From positions 1 to 64,000 of the forward strand of contig CAZPBC010000002.1 in the NCBI GenBank assembly GCA_964584775.1: a stretch of 64,000 nucleotides of DNA. The letters are read 5' to 3'. Position 1 is the stretch's first letter, and each line of letters opens with the position of its first letter. The notes beneath the pieces are model-generated. The model was given only the letters and a program-made list of their open reading frames with translations, did not search any database and was not told the origin of the DNA. The translations under genes and the position numbers were made by a program. This stretch comes from CAZPBC01 sp964584775 (lineage in GTDB: Bacteria > Chlamydiota > Chlamydiia > Chlamydiales > SLFE01). This document shows, piece by piece, positions 24,739 to 33,063 of this stretch.

Positions 24739-25794
24739 ATGCCAGAAGATATGAATTCCATGACAGACCTATTTCTCTCAGCAGGAAGCCTCTTTTTGTT
24801 GACCTTACTCCTTTCTGTCGGGGTAAGAATTTTTCTCAATTTGATTCTTCGGAGAGAAAAAAACTTCGTCGGTGCAAAAACTCTTGCCCAAACCTCTTCA
24901 CGGTGGCTCCAGTGGATTCTTTGGGTCTCTTTCCTCTTCGTTCTACTTAAACCATTAGGAGAAGAGTACTTAACCCTTCCTTTTGGATTGACCTTTACCC
25001 AGTTTTTTGAGCTTTTCCTTGCTGTCGCTTTTTTCGGGTTGCTTTGGCGCTGGAAGACAGCCTACTTCAAAGTTCTCCTTTCTCATGAAAAGGTGAGAGA
25101 AAAAATCTCACTGCTAGAGCTTCTCTCCAAATTAACCACAGTTTTGATTGGGCTGCTTTTTTTGATCTCCCTTATGGAGATCTTACACGTCCCGATCACT
25201 GCTATCTACGCTTTAAGCGGTATTGGAGGTATCGCCATCAGCTTTGCGGCAAGTGATGTCATTAAAAACCTTTTTGGAGGGATTGTGATTCACATCAACC
25301 GCTACTTCACTGTAGGCGATTGGATCACTTCCCCAAACAAAAACTTCCAGGGAGTCGTTCTCGACACAGGATGGTACCTTACCACGATTCGTACAAAAAC
25401 AGGCCGTCCACTATACATTCCCAACGGGTTATTGTCGGACGCAATGATTGAAAATCAAGCACATACAGAGCATAGACGCTTCGATCAGAATCTCTCCATA
25501 AAATATGACAATTTTGACCGTTTAAAAGCTTCCTTACAAAAACTGCGGAACTTGGTAGAGACACACCCAGCCGTCGATAAGAAGAAATCGATCATGGTGC
25601 ACTTTGTTGAGTATGGAACATCTTCGCTTGAACTTTCTGTAATCTGTTACACACGCTCTTCTACAATCACAGACTTTCGACGAGATCAAGAAGAGTTGCT
25701 TTTCCAATTAGGAGACCTTCTTAAAGCGCAAGGACTCGAGTTTGCCTACCCCACTCAAACCCTCTATGTGAACAAAGAAGGAGGTGCCTCATGA
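24739..25794 (+). CDS. mscS: Small-conductance mechanosensitive channel (MscS family)
   Basis: Forms a channel that opens under membrane tension and relieves osmotic shock. The 351 residues have four to five membrane spans in the first 170, the pore-lining helix with the Gly/Ala-rich segment GIGGIAISFAASDVIKNLFGG, and the beta domain (FTVGDWI, GVVLDTGWYLTTIRTKTGRPLYIPNG) followed by an alpha-beta C-terminal domain. The match to MscS is clear. It overlaps the next gene by 4 bases (ATGA), so both are in one operon. Confidence 0.9.
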   Translation: MPEDMNSMTDLFLSAGSLFLLTLLLSVGVRIFLNLILRREKNFVGAKTLAQTSSRWLQWILWVSFLFVLLKPLGEEYLTLPFGLTFTQFFELFLAVAFFGLLWRWKTAYFKVLLSHEKVREKISLLELLSKLTTVLIGLLFLISLMEILHVPITAIYALSGIGGIAISFAASDVIKNLFGGIVIHINRYFTVGDWITSPNKNFQGVVLDTGWYLTTIRTKTGRPLYIPNGLLSDAMIENQAHTEHRRFDQNLSIKYDNFDRLKASLQKLRNLVETHPAVDKKKSIMVHFVEYGTSSLELSVICYTRSSTITDFRRDQEELLFQLGDLLKAQGLEFAYPTQTLYVNKEGGAS

Positions 25795-26864
25795 AAAAAG
25801 TGATTGTGACGAGCTTACTCGTCATCGCCTCGGTTGTCTCTCTCTACACTCTTCCACATATGTTGAAGAGCCGCGACCTCGACCCTGACCTTTTGGCGGG
25901 AATGACAGATGGACTGATCGAGCGCGTGATCCCCGTCCACATTCCAGAGGCAGCAAACGCATACAACCCCGGCTTTATCCGCTTTAAAGACCACTACCTC
26001 CTCGCCTTCCGTTACGACTACCCTCCAAAAATTTCGCTCGAGCGCCTTCAAAAAGAGACCACTCCCTACCTAGGCATTGTCGAGCTGGATGTCAATTTCA
26101 AACCGATCAGGAAATTCCAGCTTCTCAACACCCGACCAGACAACCCCCACGTCCCCCAACAAGCCGAAGACCCACGTCTGGTCCGTGTTGCTGATAAAAT
26201 TTACCTCTTCTTCAACGACAACCAGAAGGGAACCCGCTACGGTGAGAGACAGATCTACTTCGCTGAAGTCTTTCAAGATGACACCCGCTTTTTTCTAGGT
26301 CCCATTCGCAAAGTGGACCCTCCACACCGCAAAGCCTCCTATGAAAAAAACTGGATGCCTTTCGCTTACCGAGGCGATCTCTACGTCGTCTATATGGTCG
26401 ATCCCCATACCATCTTCAAAATCAATCCCAATAACGGTGAAGTGGAAGAGTTTTACAACACCACTTACGGGTACCAGTGGGACTATGGTCCTCTTCGAGG
26501 GGGAACACAGGCGGTCGAGCTTCCAGAAGAGGGAGAGTACATCGCCTTCACCCACTCTTCACTCTCGGCAAGACCGACCTGGCTCAAACGTCGGATTGGG
26601 ATGGTCTACTTCATGGGAGCCTACACCTTTGAAAACCAGCCTCCCTTCCACGTCAAGCGCCTCAGCCCAGCACCCATCACAGACAAGAGCTTCTACGTCT
26701 CCAAAAACCGCAGGAAGGTGATTTTTCCAAGCGGAGTGGTCCACAACGGAAACAAGCTCTATGTGGCATTTGGGCAGAACGACAGCTACATGAACATCGC
26801 TGTCATCGACAAGAAAAAGCTTTTACAAACGCTCAAGCCGGTTGAAGCAAAAGAGAGCGAATGA
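25791..26864 (+). CDS. Membrane-anchored beta-propeller protein resembling glycoside hydrolase families 43/130
   Basis: 357 residues with an N-terminal signal anchor (VIVTSLLVIASVVSLYTL). The rest has repeated strand motifs typical of five-bladed propellers: NAYNPGFIRFKDHYLLAFRYD, AEDPRLVRVADKIYLFFND, YEKNWMPFAYRGDLYVVYMV and LRGGTQAVELPEEGEYIAFTH. These echo the 'DPR' and 'KNW.PF' elements of GH43/GH130-like proteins that act on or sense glycans. Catalytic function is not shown, and a sugar-transfer or binding role is possible. It is coupled to mscS upstream and overlaps pgeF by 4 bases downstream. Confidence 0.6.
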   Translation: MKKVIVTSLLVIASVVSLYTLPHMLKSRDLDPDLLAGMTDGLIERVIPVHIPEAANAYNPGFIRFKDHYLLAFRYDYPPKISLERLQKETTPYLGIVELDVNFKPIRKFQLLNTRPDNPHVPQQAEDPRLVRVADKIYLFFNDNQKGTRYGERQIYFAEVFQDDTRFFLGPIRKVDPPHRKASYEKNWMPFAYRGDLYVVYMVDPHTIFKINPNNGEVEEFYNTTYGYQWDYGPLRGGTQAVELPEEGEYIAFTHSSLSARPTWLKRRIGMVYFMGAYTFENQPPFHVKRLSPAPITDKSFYVSKNRRKVIFPSGVVHNGNKLYVAFGQNDSYMNIAVIDKKKLLQTLKPVEAKESE

Positions 26865-27523
26865 CTCTACATTTTCTCGAGTTTGAGCAGCTGAAGGCAG
26901 AAAAAGGCATCAAAGCCGGCGTTGCCTATAGACAGCCTCCACAAGAGATGGAGTCGATTTGGGAAGCTTTCTGCCCAGAGGCGAAAGGTGCCCATGTCCG
27001 TCAAGTCCATGGAGACCGTGTCGTCGTCGCTCAAGCAGATGAGGCTCCCGAGGCGGACGGGCTCATGACAAACGAACCGCAACTCTGTCTCACGATTAAA
27101 CACGCGGACTGCCAACCTGCCATCTTCTACGACCCCACTCTCAAGGTGCTCGCGAGTGTCCACTCTGGCTGGAGAGGATCGGTCCAGAACATCTATCACA
27201 AGACCGTCGAGCAGATGAAACAAACTTACGGTGTGAAACCTGAAAACCTCCTCGTCTCGATCGGCCCAAGCCTGGGGCCGGAGAAAGCAGAGTTCATCCA
27301 CTACAAAACGGAGCTTCCCGAGTCCTTTTGGAAGCACCAAACAGCTCTCAACCACTTTGACTTTTGGGCTATCAGCCGTGAACAGCTCACCCAGGCCGGA
27401 GTGCTCGACCATCATATCGAGATTTTGGGGCTCTGCACCTACTCGGATAAAGAGAACTTCTACTCATACCGACGCGACAAAACCCGCCTTCGACACTATA
27501 CATTAGCAGCCCTGCTTCCATAG
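26861..27523 (+). CDS. pgeF: Peptidoglycan editing factor PgeF (YfiH, laccase-domain family)
   Basis: The family hydrolyses misplaced L-Ser from cell-wall precursors in E. coli, and relatives act as purine nucleoside-processing enzymes. The 220 residues have the Zn/Cu ligand pattern: H50 in QVHGDRVV, C84 in KHADCQPA and H101 in SVHSGWRG, with EADGLMT and VSIGPSLGP further typical motifs. It starts in an ATGA overlap with the previous gene. In an organism with chlamydial-type peptidoglycan, precursor editing is a sensible role. Confidence 0.87.
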   Translation: MTLHFLEFEQLKAEKGIKAGVAYRQPPQEMESIWEAFCPEAKGAHVRQVHGDRVVVAQADEAPEADGLMTNEPQLCLTIKHADCQPAIFYDPTLKVLASVHSGWRGSVQNIYHKTVEQMKQTYGVKPENLLVSIGPSLGPEKAEFIHYKTELPESFWKHQTALNHFDFWAISREQLTQAGVLDHHIEILGLCTYSDKENFYSYRRDKTRLRHYTLAALLP

Positions 27524-27563
27524 TGCTAAATCCTTGACGGAAAAGGATTCTGAGCACTACAAT
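27521..27563 (+). promoter_or_regulatory. groES-groEL promoter with an overlapping dyad
   Basis: TTGACG (27534-27539) and TACAAT (27558-27563), 18 bases apart, make a good promoter just before groES. It is overlapped by an inverted repeat, TAGTGCT (27521-27527) and AGCACTA (27553-27559), with an inner AATCC/GGATT pair. The half-sites resemble those of the HrcA operator CIRCE (TTAGCACTC-N9-GAGTGCTAA) but in swapped order and wider spacing. The dyad overlaps the pgeF stop codon, so it may also be a weak terminator. Confidence 0.55.
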
Positions 27564-27595
27564 TTTGCTGTATTTTTTAAAGAAAAGGAGCCCTT

Positions 27596-27886
27596 ATGAC
27601 AAAATTTAAGCCCCTCGGAAACCGAGTTTTAATCCGTCGTTCAAAAGCGATCGCCACCAAAGGTGGAATCCTCCTTCCCGAATCTGCACAAGAGAAGCCA
27701 AAACAGGGTGAAATCATCGCTGCGGGTCCTGGAGCAGAGGACAAAAATGGCAAGATCCAACCTCTTTCAGTCAAAGTGGGCGATAAAGTCCTCTTCAGCT
27801 CCTACGCAGGAACAGAGGTCAAGTCGAATGATGACGAAGAACTCATGATCCTCAAAGAAGATGAAATCCTCGGTATCCTTACTTAA
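27596..27886 (+). CDS. groES: Co-chaperonin GroES (Hsp10)
   Basis: Lid of the GroEL folding chamber. The 96 residues have the family pattern KPLGNRVLIRRSKA, the mobile loop region TKGGILLPESAQEKPKQGEIIAAGPG, VKVGDKVLFSSYAGTEV and ILKEDEILGI. Ribosome site AAAGGAG precedes the ATG. It lies 21 bases before groEL in the standard operon. Confidence 0.97.
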   Translation: MTKFKPLGNRVLIRRSKAIATKGGILLPESAQEKPKQGEIIAAGPGAEDKNGKIQPLSVKVGDKVLFSSYAGTEVKSNDDEELMILKEDEILGILT

Positions 27887-27907
27887 AAACTTAAATCTGG
27901 AGTCTCC

Positions 27908-29617
27908 ATGGCTAAACTACTACAATTTTCAGAAAAAGCATTGAAGAGCCTCGTGAAGGGGGTTTCTACACTCGCAAAGACCGTCAAGGTCACTCTCGGT
28001 CCAAAAGGACGAAACGTGGTGATCCAAAAAAGCTTTGGCTCTCCCCTTTCCACGAAAGATGGAGTCACCGTCGCTAAAGAGATTGCTCTAAAAGACAACT
28101 TTGAAAATATGGCCGCTCAGCTCGTTAAAGAGGTGGCTGACAAAACGTCTACTACAGCTGGAGATGGAACAACCACGGCGATTGTCCTTGCTGAAGCGAT
28201 CCTCAACGCCGCCGTGAAGAGCGTCACAGCTGGTGCCAACCCCACTCAGGTGAAGCGCGGCATCGACAAAGCAGTCCTTGAACTGATGAAAGAGCTCGAC
28301 AAACTCGCGACACCCATCAACACCAATGAAGAGATTGAGCAGATTGCGACCATCTCTGCCAACAACGACCCTGCGATTGGAAAGATCATTGCTGAAGCGA
28401 TGGCGAAAGTCGGTAAAGATGGCATCATCACCGTCGCGGAATCGAAAACCATCGACACGACTCTCGATGTGGTGGAAGGAATGCAGTTTGACAACGGCTA
28501 CCTCTCTCCTTACTTTGTCACGAATGCCGAGAACATGTCTGCGGAGTTTGAGGGAGCGCGTGTCCTCTTGGTGGAGAAGAAAATCTCCTCAGCAAAAGAG
28601 CTCGTGCCAATCTTAGAAGCTTCGATGGAAAAAAACCCTAAGCCGCTTGTCATCATTGCTGAAGATATCGACGGTGAAGCGCTCGCGACCCTCGTGGTGA
28701 ACAAAGTCAAGCTCGGCTTGCCGCTTGCAGCTGTCAAAGCTCCTGGCTTTGGGGACCGCAGAAAAGCGATGCTTGGTGACCTGGCTATCCTTACCGGCGC
28801 AACAGTCATCTCTGAAGAGCTCGGCATGAAACTCGAAGACGCGACCCCTGCACACCTGGGACAGGCCAAAACCATCAAAATCACCAAAGACGAAACCACT
28901 CTCGTCGATGGTGCTGGCGACCCAGCAGCTGTGAAAGCCCGTGCCGCAGAGCTCAAAACACAGATCGCAAACTCTACCTCGAGCTACGACCAAGAGAAGC
29001 TCGAAGAGCGCCTCGCGAAGCTCGTTGGCGGTGTAGCGGTTGTTAACATCGGTGCTGCCACCGAAACAGAGATGAAAGAGAAAAAAGCGCGTATCGAAGA
29101 TGCTCTGCACGCGACCCGTGCTGCAGTCCTCGAAGGAATCGTTCCTGGTGGAGGAGTCGCTCTCGTCCGCGTTTCCAAAGCACTTGAGAACTTCAAAGGA
29201 GACTCGAAAGACGCTGAAACAGGCGCCCGTATCGTCCACGAAGCGTGCTTCGCTCCGTGTACGGAAATTGCCAATAACGCTGGCCAAGCAGGCAACCTCG
29301 TCACAGAGAAAGTCCGTGAAGGCAAAGGTGCCTTTGGGTACAACGCCCTCACAGACACCTACGGCGATCTCATCAAAGAGGGTGTCATCGACCCTGTCAA
29401 AGTCACCAAACAAGCCCTTGCTAACGCCTCTTCGATCTCAGGCCTTCTGATCACCACAGCCTGCATGATCAGTGAGAAGAGAGAGCCTCAACCAGCGGCT
29501 CCTGCTGGCATGGATGCCATGGGTGGCGGTATGGGCGGTATGGGTGGCATGCCTGGAATGGGAGGCATGGGTGGTATGGGCGGAATGCCCGGCATGGGTG
29601 GCATGGGAGGATTCTAG
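27908..29617 (+). CDS. groEL: Chaperonin GroEL (Hsp60)
   Basis: The 569 residues form the ATP-driven folding chamber. Clear motifs are KVTLGPKGRNV, the ATP site TTAGDGTTTA, VEGMQFDNGYLSPYFVT, GGGVALVRVSKAL and the C-terminal DPVKVTKQALANASSISG. The C-terminal tail is a long Gly-Met repeat (GGMGGM and GMPGMGG units), longer than in E. coli GroEL. Chlamydiae have several GroEL paralogues; the linkage with groES marks this as the main one. Confidence 0.97.
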   Translation: MAKLLQFSEKALKSLVKGVSTLAKTVKVTLGPKGRNVVIQKSFGSPLSTKDGVTVAKEIALKDNFENMAAQLVKEVADKTSTTAGDGTTTAIVLAEAILNAAVKSVTAGANPTQVKRGIDKAVLELMKELDKLATPINTNEEIEQIATISANNDPAIGKIIAEAMAKVGKDGIITVAESKTIDTTLDVVEGMQFDNGYLSPYFVTNAENMSAEFEGARVLLVEKKISSAKELVPILEASMEKNPKPLVIIAEDIDGEALATLVVNKVKLGLPLAAVKAPGFGDRRKAMLGDLAILTGATVISEELGMKLEDATPAHLGQAKTIKITKDETTLVDGAGDPAAVKARAAELKTQIANSTSSYDQEKLEERLAKLVGGVAVVNIGAATETEMKEKKARIEDALHATRAAVLEGIVPGGGVALVRVSKALENFKGDSKDAETGARIVHEACFAPCTEIANNAGQAGNLVTEKVREGKGAFGYNALTDTYGDLIKEGVIDPVKVTKQALANASSISGLLITTACMISEKREPQPAAPAGMDAMGGGMGGMGGMPGMGGMGGMGGMPGMGGMGGF

Positions 29618-29820
29618 TGCCCACCTACGACTACCACTGCACCCAGTGTCAATACAACTCTGAGGAGCTGCAAAAAATCACCGCAGCTCCTCTCACTCTT
29701 TGCCCTTCTTGCGGAGAGTCGACCTACAAACGTCAAATCGGAGCCGGCCTACAGCCCCACTTCTCCGGCAGCGGCTTCTACTGCACCGACTACAGCTCTT
29801 TAAAGAGCTCCGATGAGTAA
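29617..29820 (+). CDS. FmdB-family zinc ribbon protein
   Basis: This 67-residue protein starts MPTYDYHCTQCQ and has a second CPSCGES motif, the typical FmdB-type regulatory zinc ribbon with two CxxC pairs. The function of the family is poorly known; some members regulate amidase operons. The GTG start overlaps the groEL stop by one base, so it is co-translated with groEL, an arrangement that suggests a stress-related role. Confidence 0.8.
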   Translation: MPTYDYHCTQCQYNSEELQKITAAPLTLCPSCGESTYKRQIGAGLQPHFSGSGFYCTDYSSLKSSDE

Positions 29821-29870
29821 ATCCCAAGTGTATTAAAATCAATCATCTAAGTCGATTTTTTTCTATATTT

Positions 29871-29934
29871 GACTATTTATTATATAGGTGTGAGAATAGT
29901 CACGACTATTTTCACATACATGTGGTAAATAGTC
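29871..29934. repeat. Nested inverted repeats built from four GACTATT boxes
   Basis: Outer arms GACTATTTA (29871-29879) and TAAATAGTC (29926-29934) surround an inner dyad of 12 bases (29890-29901 and 29904-29915, one mismatch, 2-base centre). All four arms carry the same core GACTATT in alternating orientation. It lies between the convergent ends of the fmdB-like and first PARG-like genes. It may be a bidirectional terminator or a multi-site operator; a T-run is only weak. Confidence 0.6.
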
Positions 29935-29941
29935 GAGCTCA

Positions 29942-31438
29942 TCAAGACCTTCCGGGAAGAAATGAAAAAAAGGCTTTTTTTCTTTTTTTAGGAGTTTCCT
30001 TCTGAGGGAAAGCAGCCTCCCAAGCTTTAAATATTGGATCTTCTCTAGACCGTCCAGTCGCTATGATCACATTATGAAAGCAATTCTCAAAATCTTGCGT
30101 CAAAATGTCACAGAACAATTGCGAAACTTCTTTCTGATATTTATTCCATATTCCAGAACCAAAAGGAGTAAATACTAGATCTTTATGTCCGTACATGGCT
30201 GCAACACTCAATATATTCTTGATTTGAGCACGAATTTCATCTTCATCTGCTTTTAAATGTCTTAAAGACCTTCGATGATTGTAATATGGGTAGGCAGCAA
30301 CAGAAATTACCGCAATTTCTTGAGGTTTCATGAAAGCATATCCACCGGCTTCCCCTCTTCGAAAAATCTGAACATGAGGGGTGTATATACAGCCGTTATC
30401 TGGAATAAGATACTTATATTTTTCTAAATCCTCCAAATCCTCTTTTAATTCTTTTTTTTTATCTCTTTTCTCGCTCTCAAAATTTGCACGTATTCGCTTG
30501 GTGATATCTGGATTCCAACGAGGATCTAAAGCTCTAGGCAATGAAGAAATTCTAAACAACTCTTCTTCTCCTCCTCTATGTCCATCGTCTACGCGTCCCC
30601 CAGGCTTCTCTCGATCGGCCATATTGAGAATAACCGGATTCGAACAATTCGATGCCTCCATTAACCAGTCATTTGCAGAAACCCTATAATTAAGCTCCCG
30701 ATTAGCATTCCTGTATTCTTCCTCTACAGTTTGTGTAGTTGAAACGACTGTATAGTCTCGCATATCTTTAAATTTCAACGACTCAGGCATCACTATTTTT
30801 TCATCTAGGTAAAAGCCTTTAAACAATGCCTCTTTAGTCTGGGAATAAATGAGCTTTAAATCCTCATTCGACGTAGGATTTGACTTTAACTGTATCCAAT
30901 CCTTAATAGAATGCCTGACATGAGTCTGATCTTCATTTTCTTTAAGCTGCAAAACTAAATCTTCAGGAACATACTCTAATTCTTGCTCTAAAGAGTGAGC
31001 CGGTTTGATCTCTTTTATGAGATCTTCAATGCAATAAAGATAGGTCCCTGAAATTTGTAAAGAGTACACCAAAAGGCTAGGAGCCGCGATCGCCACTGTC
31101 ATGATGGTAAACACAGCAAACGTTTTCGGAATACCGAAAAGAACCATGACGGCAAGGGCTGAGATCGTTGCAATGGAAACACTTACCAAGGTATGAACTA
31201 TAAATTTTGCTTTTAAAGAATCTGGAGGTAGATGCTTCTTGAAAGAGTCAAAAATGACCTGCGTGAGATATTTTGAAAGTGTCAGGTTGACACAAGCAGC
31301 AAAGGCGACCAAAGAGTTAGAAGATCTGGCATATAGAGCATAGCCCGATCCAACCACACCGAGAAAAATTCGACCTGCTATGTCCACCTCGTGATTCTCT
31401 ACAATTTGCATTTTATCAAAAAGGGGCATCACTTTCAC
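29942..31438 (-). CDS. Inc-like membrane module fused to a PARG-type macrodomain
   Basis: 498 residues. Residues about 20-130 contain two paired hydrophobic segments (FLGVVGSGYALYA, VAIAAPSLLVYSLQI among them), resembling the bilobed domain of chlamydial Inc proteins and shared with the two next genes. Residues about 180-480 match the bacterial-type poly(ADP-ribose) glycohydrolase family (TIGR02452): NPVILNMADREKPGG (PGG 279-281), the EEE at 291-293 in place of the catalytic QEE, IYTPHVQIFR, and the GHKDLVFTPFGSG motif. The loop reads PGGR where active enzymes usually have PGGG. It probably removes ADP-ribose from proteins. The PARG part is visibly AT-richer than the membrane part. It is in one operon with the next gene (11-base gap). 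Confidence 0.75.
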   Translation of the reverse strand: MKVMPLFDKMQIVENHEVDIAGRIFLGVVGSGYALYARSSNSLVAFAACVNLTLSKYLTQVIFDSFKKHLPPDSLKAKFIVHTLVSVSIATISALAVMVLFGIPKTFAVFTIMTVAIAAPSLLVYSLQISGTYLYCIEDLIKEIKPAHSLEQELEYVPEDLVLQLKENEDQTHVRHSIKDWIQLKSNPTSNEDLKLIYSQTKEALFKGFYLDEKIVMPESLKFKDMRDYTVVSTTQTVEEEYRNANRELNYRVSANDWLMEASNCSNPVILNMADREKPGGRVDDGHRGGEEELFRISSLPRALDPRWNPDITKRIRANFESEKRDKKKELKEDLEDLEKYKYLIPDNGCIYTPHVQIFRRGEAGGYAFMKPQEIAVISVAAYPYYNHRRSLRHLKADEDEIRAQIKNILSVAAMYGHKDLVFTPFGSGIWNKYQKEVSQLFCDILTQDFENCFHNVIIATGRSREDPIFKAWEAAFPQKETPKKRKKAFFSFLPGRS

Positions 31439-31449
31439 CTAAAGATGTG

Positions 31450-32937
31450 TTATAGATCCATAATCTCGATTTTATTTTTCTCACCTTCATCTTTCCATTG
31501 CTTAAGCGCTTTTTCCCAAGCTGTCCATTTTTTGTCTTCTTTCGGCACACCCATGGCAAATACAATCTTATCAAAGCAGTTGTCAAATTCTTCATGATTC
31601 AGAACTCCAGCAAACCAACTTCCTACTTCAGATAGGTCATATTTGCCCTCTATAGACCCAAAACAACTAAGGACAAGATTTTTGTGTTTTTTCCCTGCTG
31701 CCATTCGGAGAATTCCCCTCCATTTTAGTTCTAAAAAATTCTTGTACATTTCCCTATCATTCACCTCATCCTTAGTCAAAGCATCGACACCTGCAGAAAT
31801 AACTGCGATTTCTAAACGCTCTTCTTGAAAAGCGTACTCCTTATTTCGTATAACCTGTACATGCGGAGTGTAAATACAACCTTTCTTAGGAATTAAATAC
31901 CCCATGCAATTAAAGCAACGTCTTCTTTTATCCCAAGATTCCTGATCTACTTTCTCTTTACCTTTACCTTTATCTGAGTCATCGTGAGGTTCCATCAACT
32001 CACCTGAGTCTTTCAGTGCTTGAACCATCTTCTGTTTAATAGAACGATTCAAACTCGGCATCAGAGCGCCACAAAGAGTAGTCCTTCTAAATAGTTCTTC
32101 TTCAATACCGCCTACACCCCCCCGAACAACACATCCACCTGGAAGATATGCATGAGCTTCATTGAGAACAACAGCATTATCGCCTTCCTTATCAACTAAT
32201 ATTTTAGCAGCCTCTAAGGTATCAAAGGGTAAAAGAGAAACGCAGCGTTTATTATTAATTCCTCTCTTGCTTAATTTTTTTGGAACCGAAACAACTAATC
32301 CGTCACGCATAGAATCAATATTTAAATCTTCTGGAGAAATTTTCTTGTCGCCAACCTGGTATCCCCTATGCAGAGAGGCAGCTGTTTTGTCATAAATATC
32401 AGCTAAAGCACTGTTTCTCTCTTCGAGTAAAGAAAAACTTTTTTCATCAATTAGCCTCTGGTTGATTTTTTGAAATTTATCCCCCCATTCTTGGGCGTTA
32501 AACTTGATCACATTTCTATTAGGGTCCGCTTCAATTTGAGCCTCTTCTTTCGCATGTTGGTAGTAGGCGACACCGACCTTGATGAGATGGAACGAGATGC
32601 TGGGAATGGCAAGGAGGGTGGTCACGGCCAAAAAGATAGGGAGAGACGGTGGGGAACCGAATAAGGTCATGATCCCGATGGCAGAGACGGCGGCGATCAG
32701 GCCTGAGACGACTGTGTGGATCACGACTTTGGCCTCGACACAGGTCGGGGGAATCCAATAACAGACATATTTTGAGAGGATGAGGTTAGCAACGGCGGCG
32801 GCAGCGACAGCTATGTGAGGAAGATTTGAAAAGGCTGCAGCGACAAATCCTGCAACAGAGCCTCCTCCAATGAATTTTTCGGTGATCAGTAGAGTATCGT
32901 TTGCTTCAAGAGATTCGACTTTCTCAAAAAAAGACAA
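31450..32937 (-). CDS. Inc-like membrane module fused to a PARG-type macrodomain
   Basis: 495 residues and a paralogue of the neighbouring gene. The N-terminal module (about 20-125) has hydrophobic stretches HIAVAAAAVANLILSKY and IAAVSAIGIMTLFGSPP. The PARG domain (about 170-485) has AVVLNEAHAYLPGG (PGG 266-268; loop PGGC), glutamates EEE at 279-281, YTPHVQVIR, VISAGVDAL and KHKNLVLSCFGSIEG. The last motif is less regular than in the family, so activity is less certain than in the long paralogue. Upstream lie 126 bases including a terminator for the preceding gene, so the promoter is probably just before this gene. Confidence 0.75.
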   Translation of the reverse strand: MSFFEKVESLEANDTLLITEKFIGGGSVAGFVAAAFSNLPHIAVAAAAVANLILSKYVCYWIPPTCVEAKVVIHTVVSGLIAAVSAIGIMTLFGSPPSLPIFLAVTTLLAIPSISFHLIKVGVAYYQHAKEEAQIEADPNRNVIKFNAQEWGDKFQKINQRLIDEKSFSLLEERNSALADIYDKTAASLHRGYQVGDKKISPEDLNIDSMRDGLVVSVPKKLSKRGINNKRCVSLLPFDTLEAAKILVDKEGDNAVVLNEAHAYLPGGCVVRGGVGGIEEELFRRTTLCGALMPSLNRSIKQKMVQALKDSGELMEPHDDSDKGKGKEKVDQESWDKRRRCFNCMGYLIPKKGCIYTPHVQVIRNKEYAFQEERLEIAVISAGVDALTKDEVNDREMYKNFLELKWRGILRMAAGKKHKNLVLSCFGSIEGKYDLSEVGSWFAGVLNHEEFDNCFDKIVFAMGVPKEDKKWTAWEKALKQWKDEGEKNKIEIMDL

Positions 32938-33005
32938 GGTGGCACCTCCAAGATGAAAATCACTATACTACATGGGCAAGAGAAATTCTATACAGTCCAA
33001 ATATA

Positions 33006-33039
33006 AAAAAAGCCCCCCTACAGGTAAGTAGGGAGGCTT
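33006..33039 (-). terminator. Rho-independent terminator after the four-domain PARG-like gene
   Basis: On the minus strand AAGCCTCCCTAC pairs with GTAGGGGGGCTT around a 6-base loop, followed by a run of T. It lies 25 bases after the stop at 33064, so this gene is transcribed separately from the two downstream paralogues. Confidence 0.8.
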
Positions 33040-33063
33040 CATCTATGAATAAAAAAGGAGGGT

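Noticed and set aside
26867..27415. 182-codon ORF on the minus strand inside pgeF
   Set aside because: Antisense shadow of pgeF, whose metal ligands are conserved on the plus strand.
28613..29413. 266-codon ORF on the minus strand inside groEL
   Set aside because: It is an antisense shadow of the highly conserved groEL gene; its composition (many Phe, Asp and Cys) is an artefact of codon bias, and there is no ribosome site.
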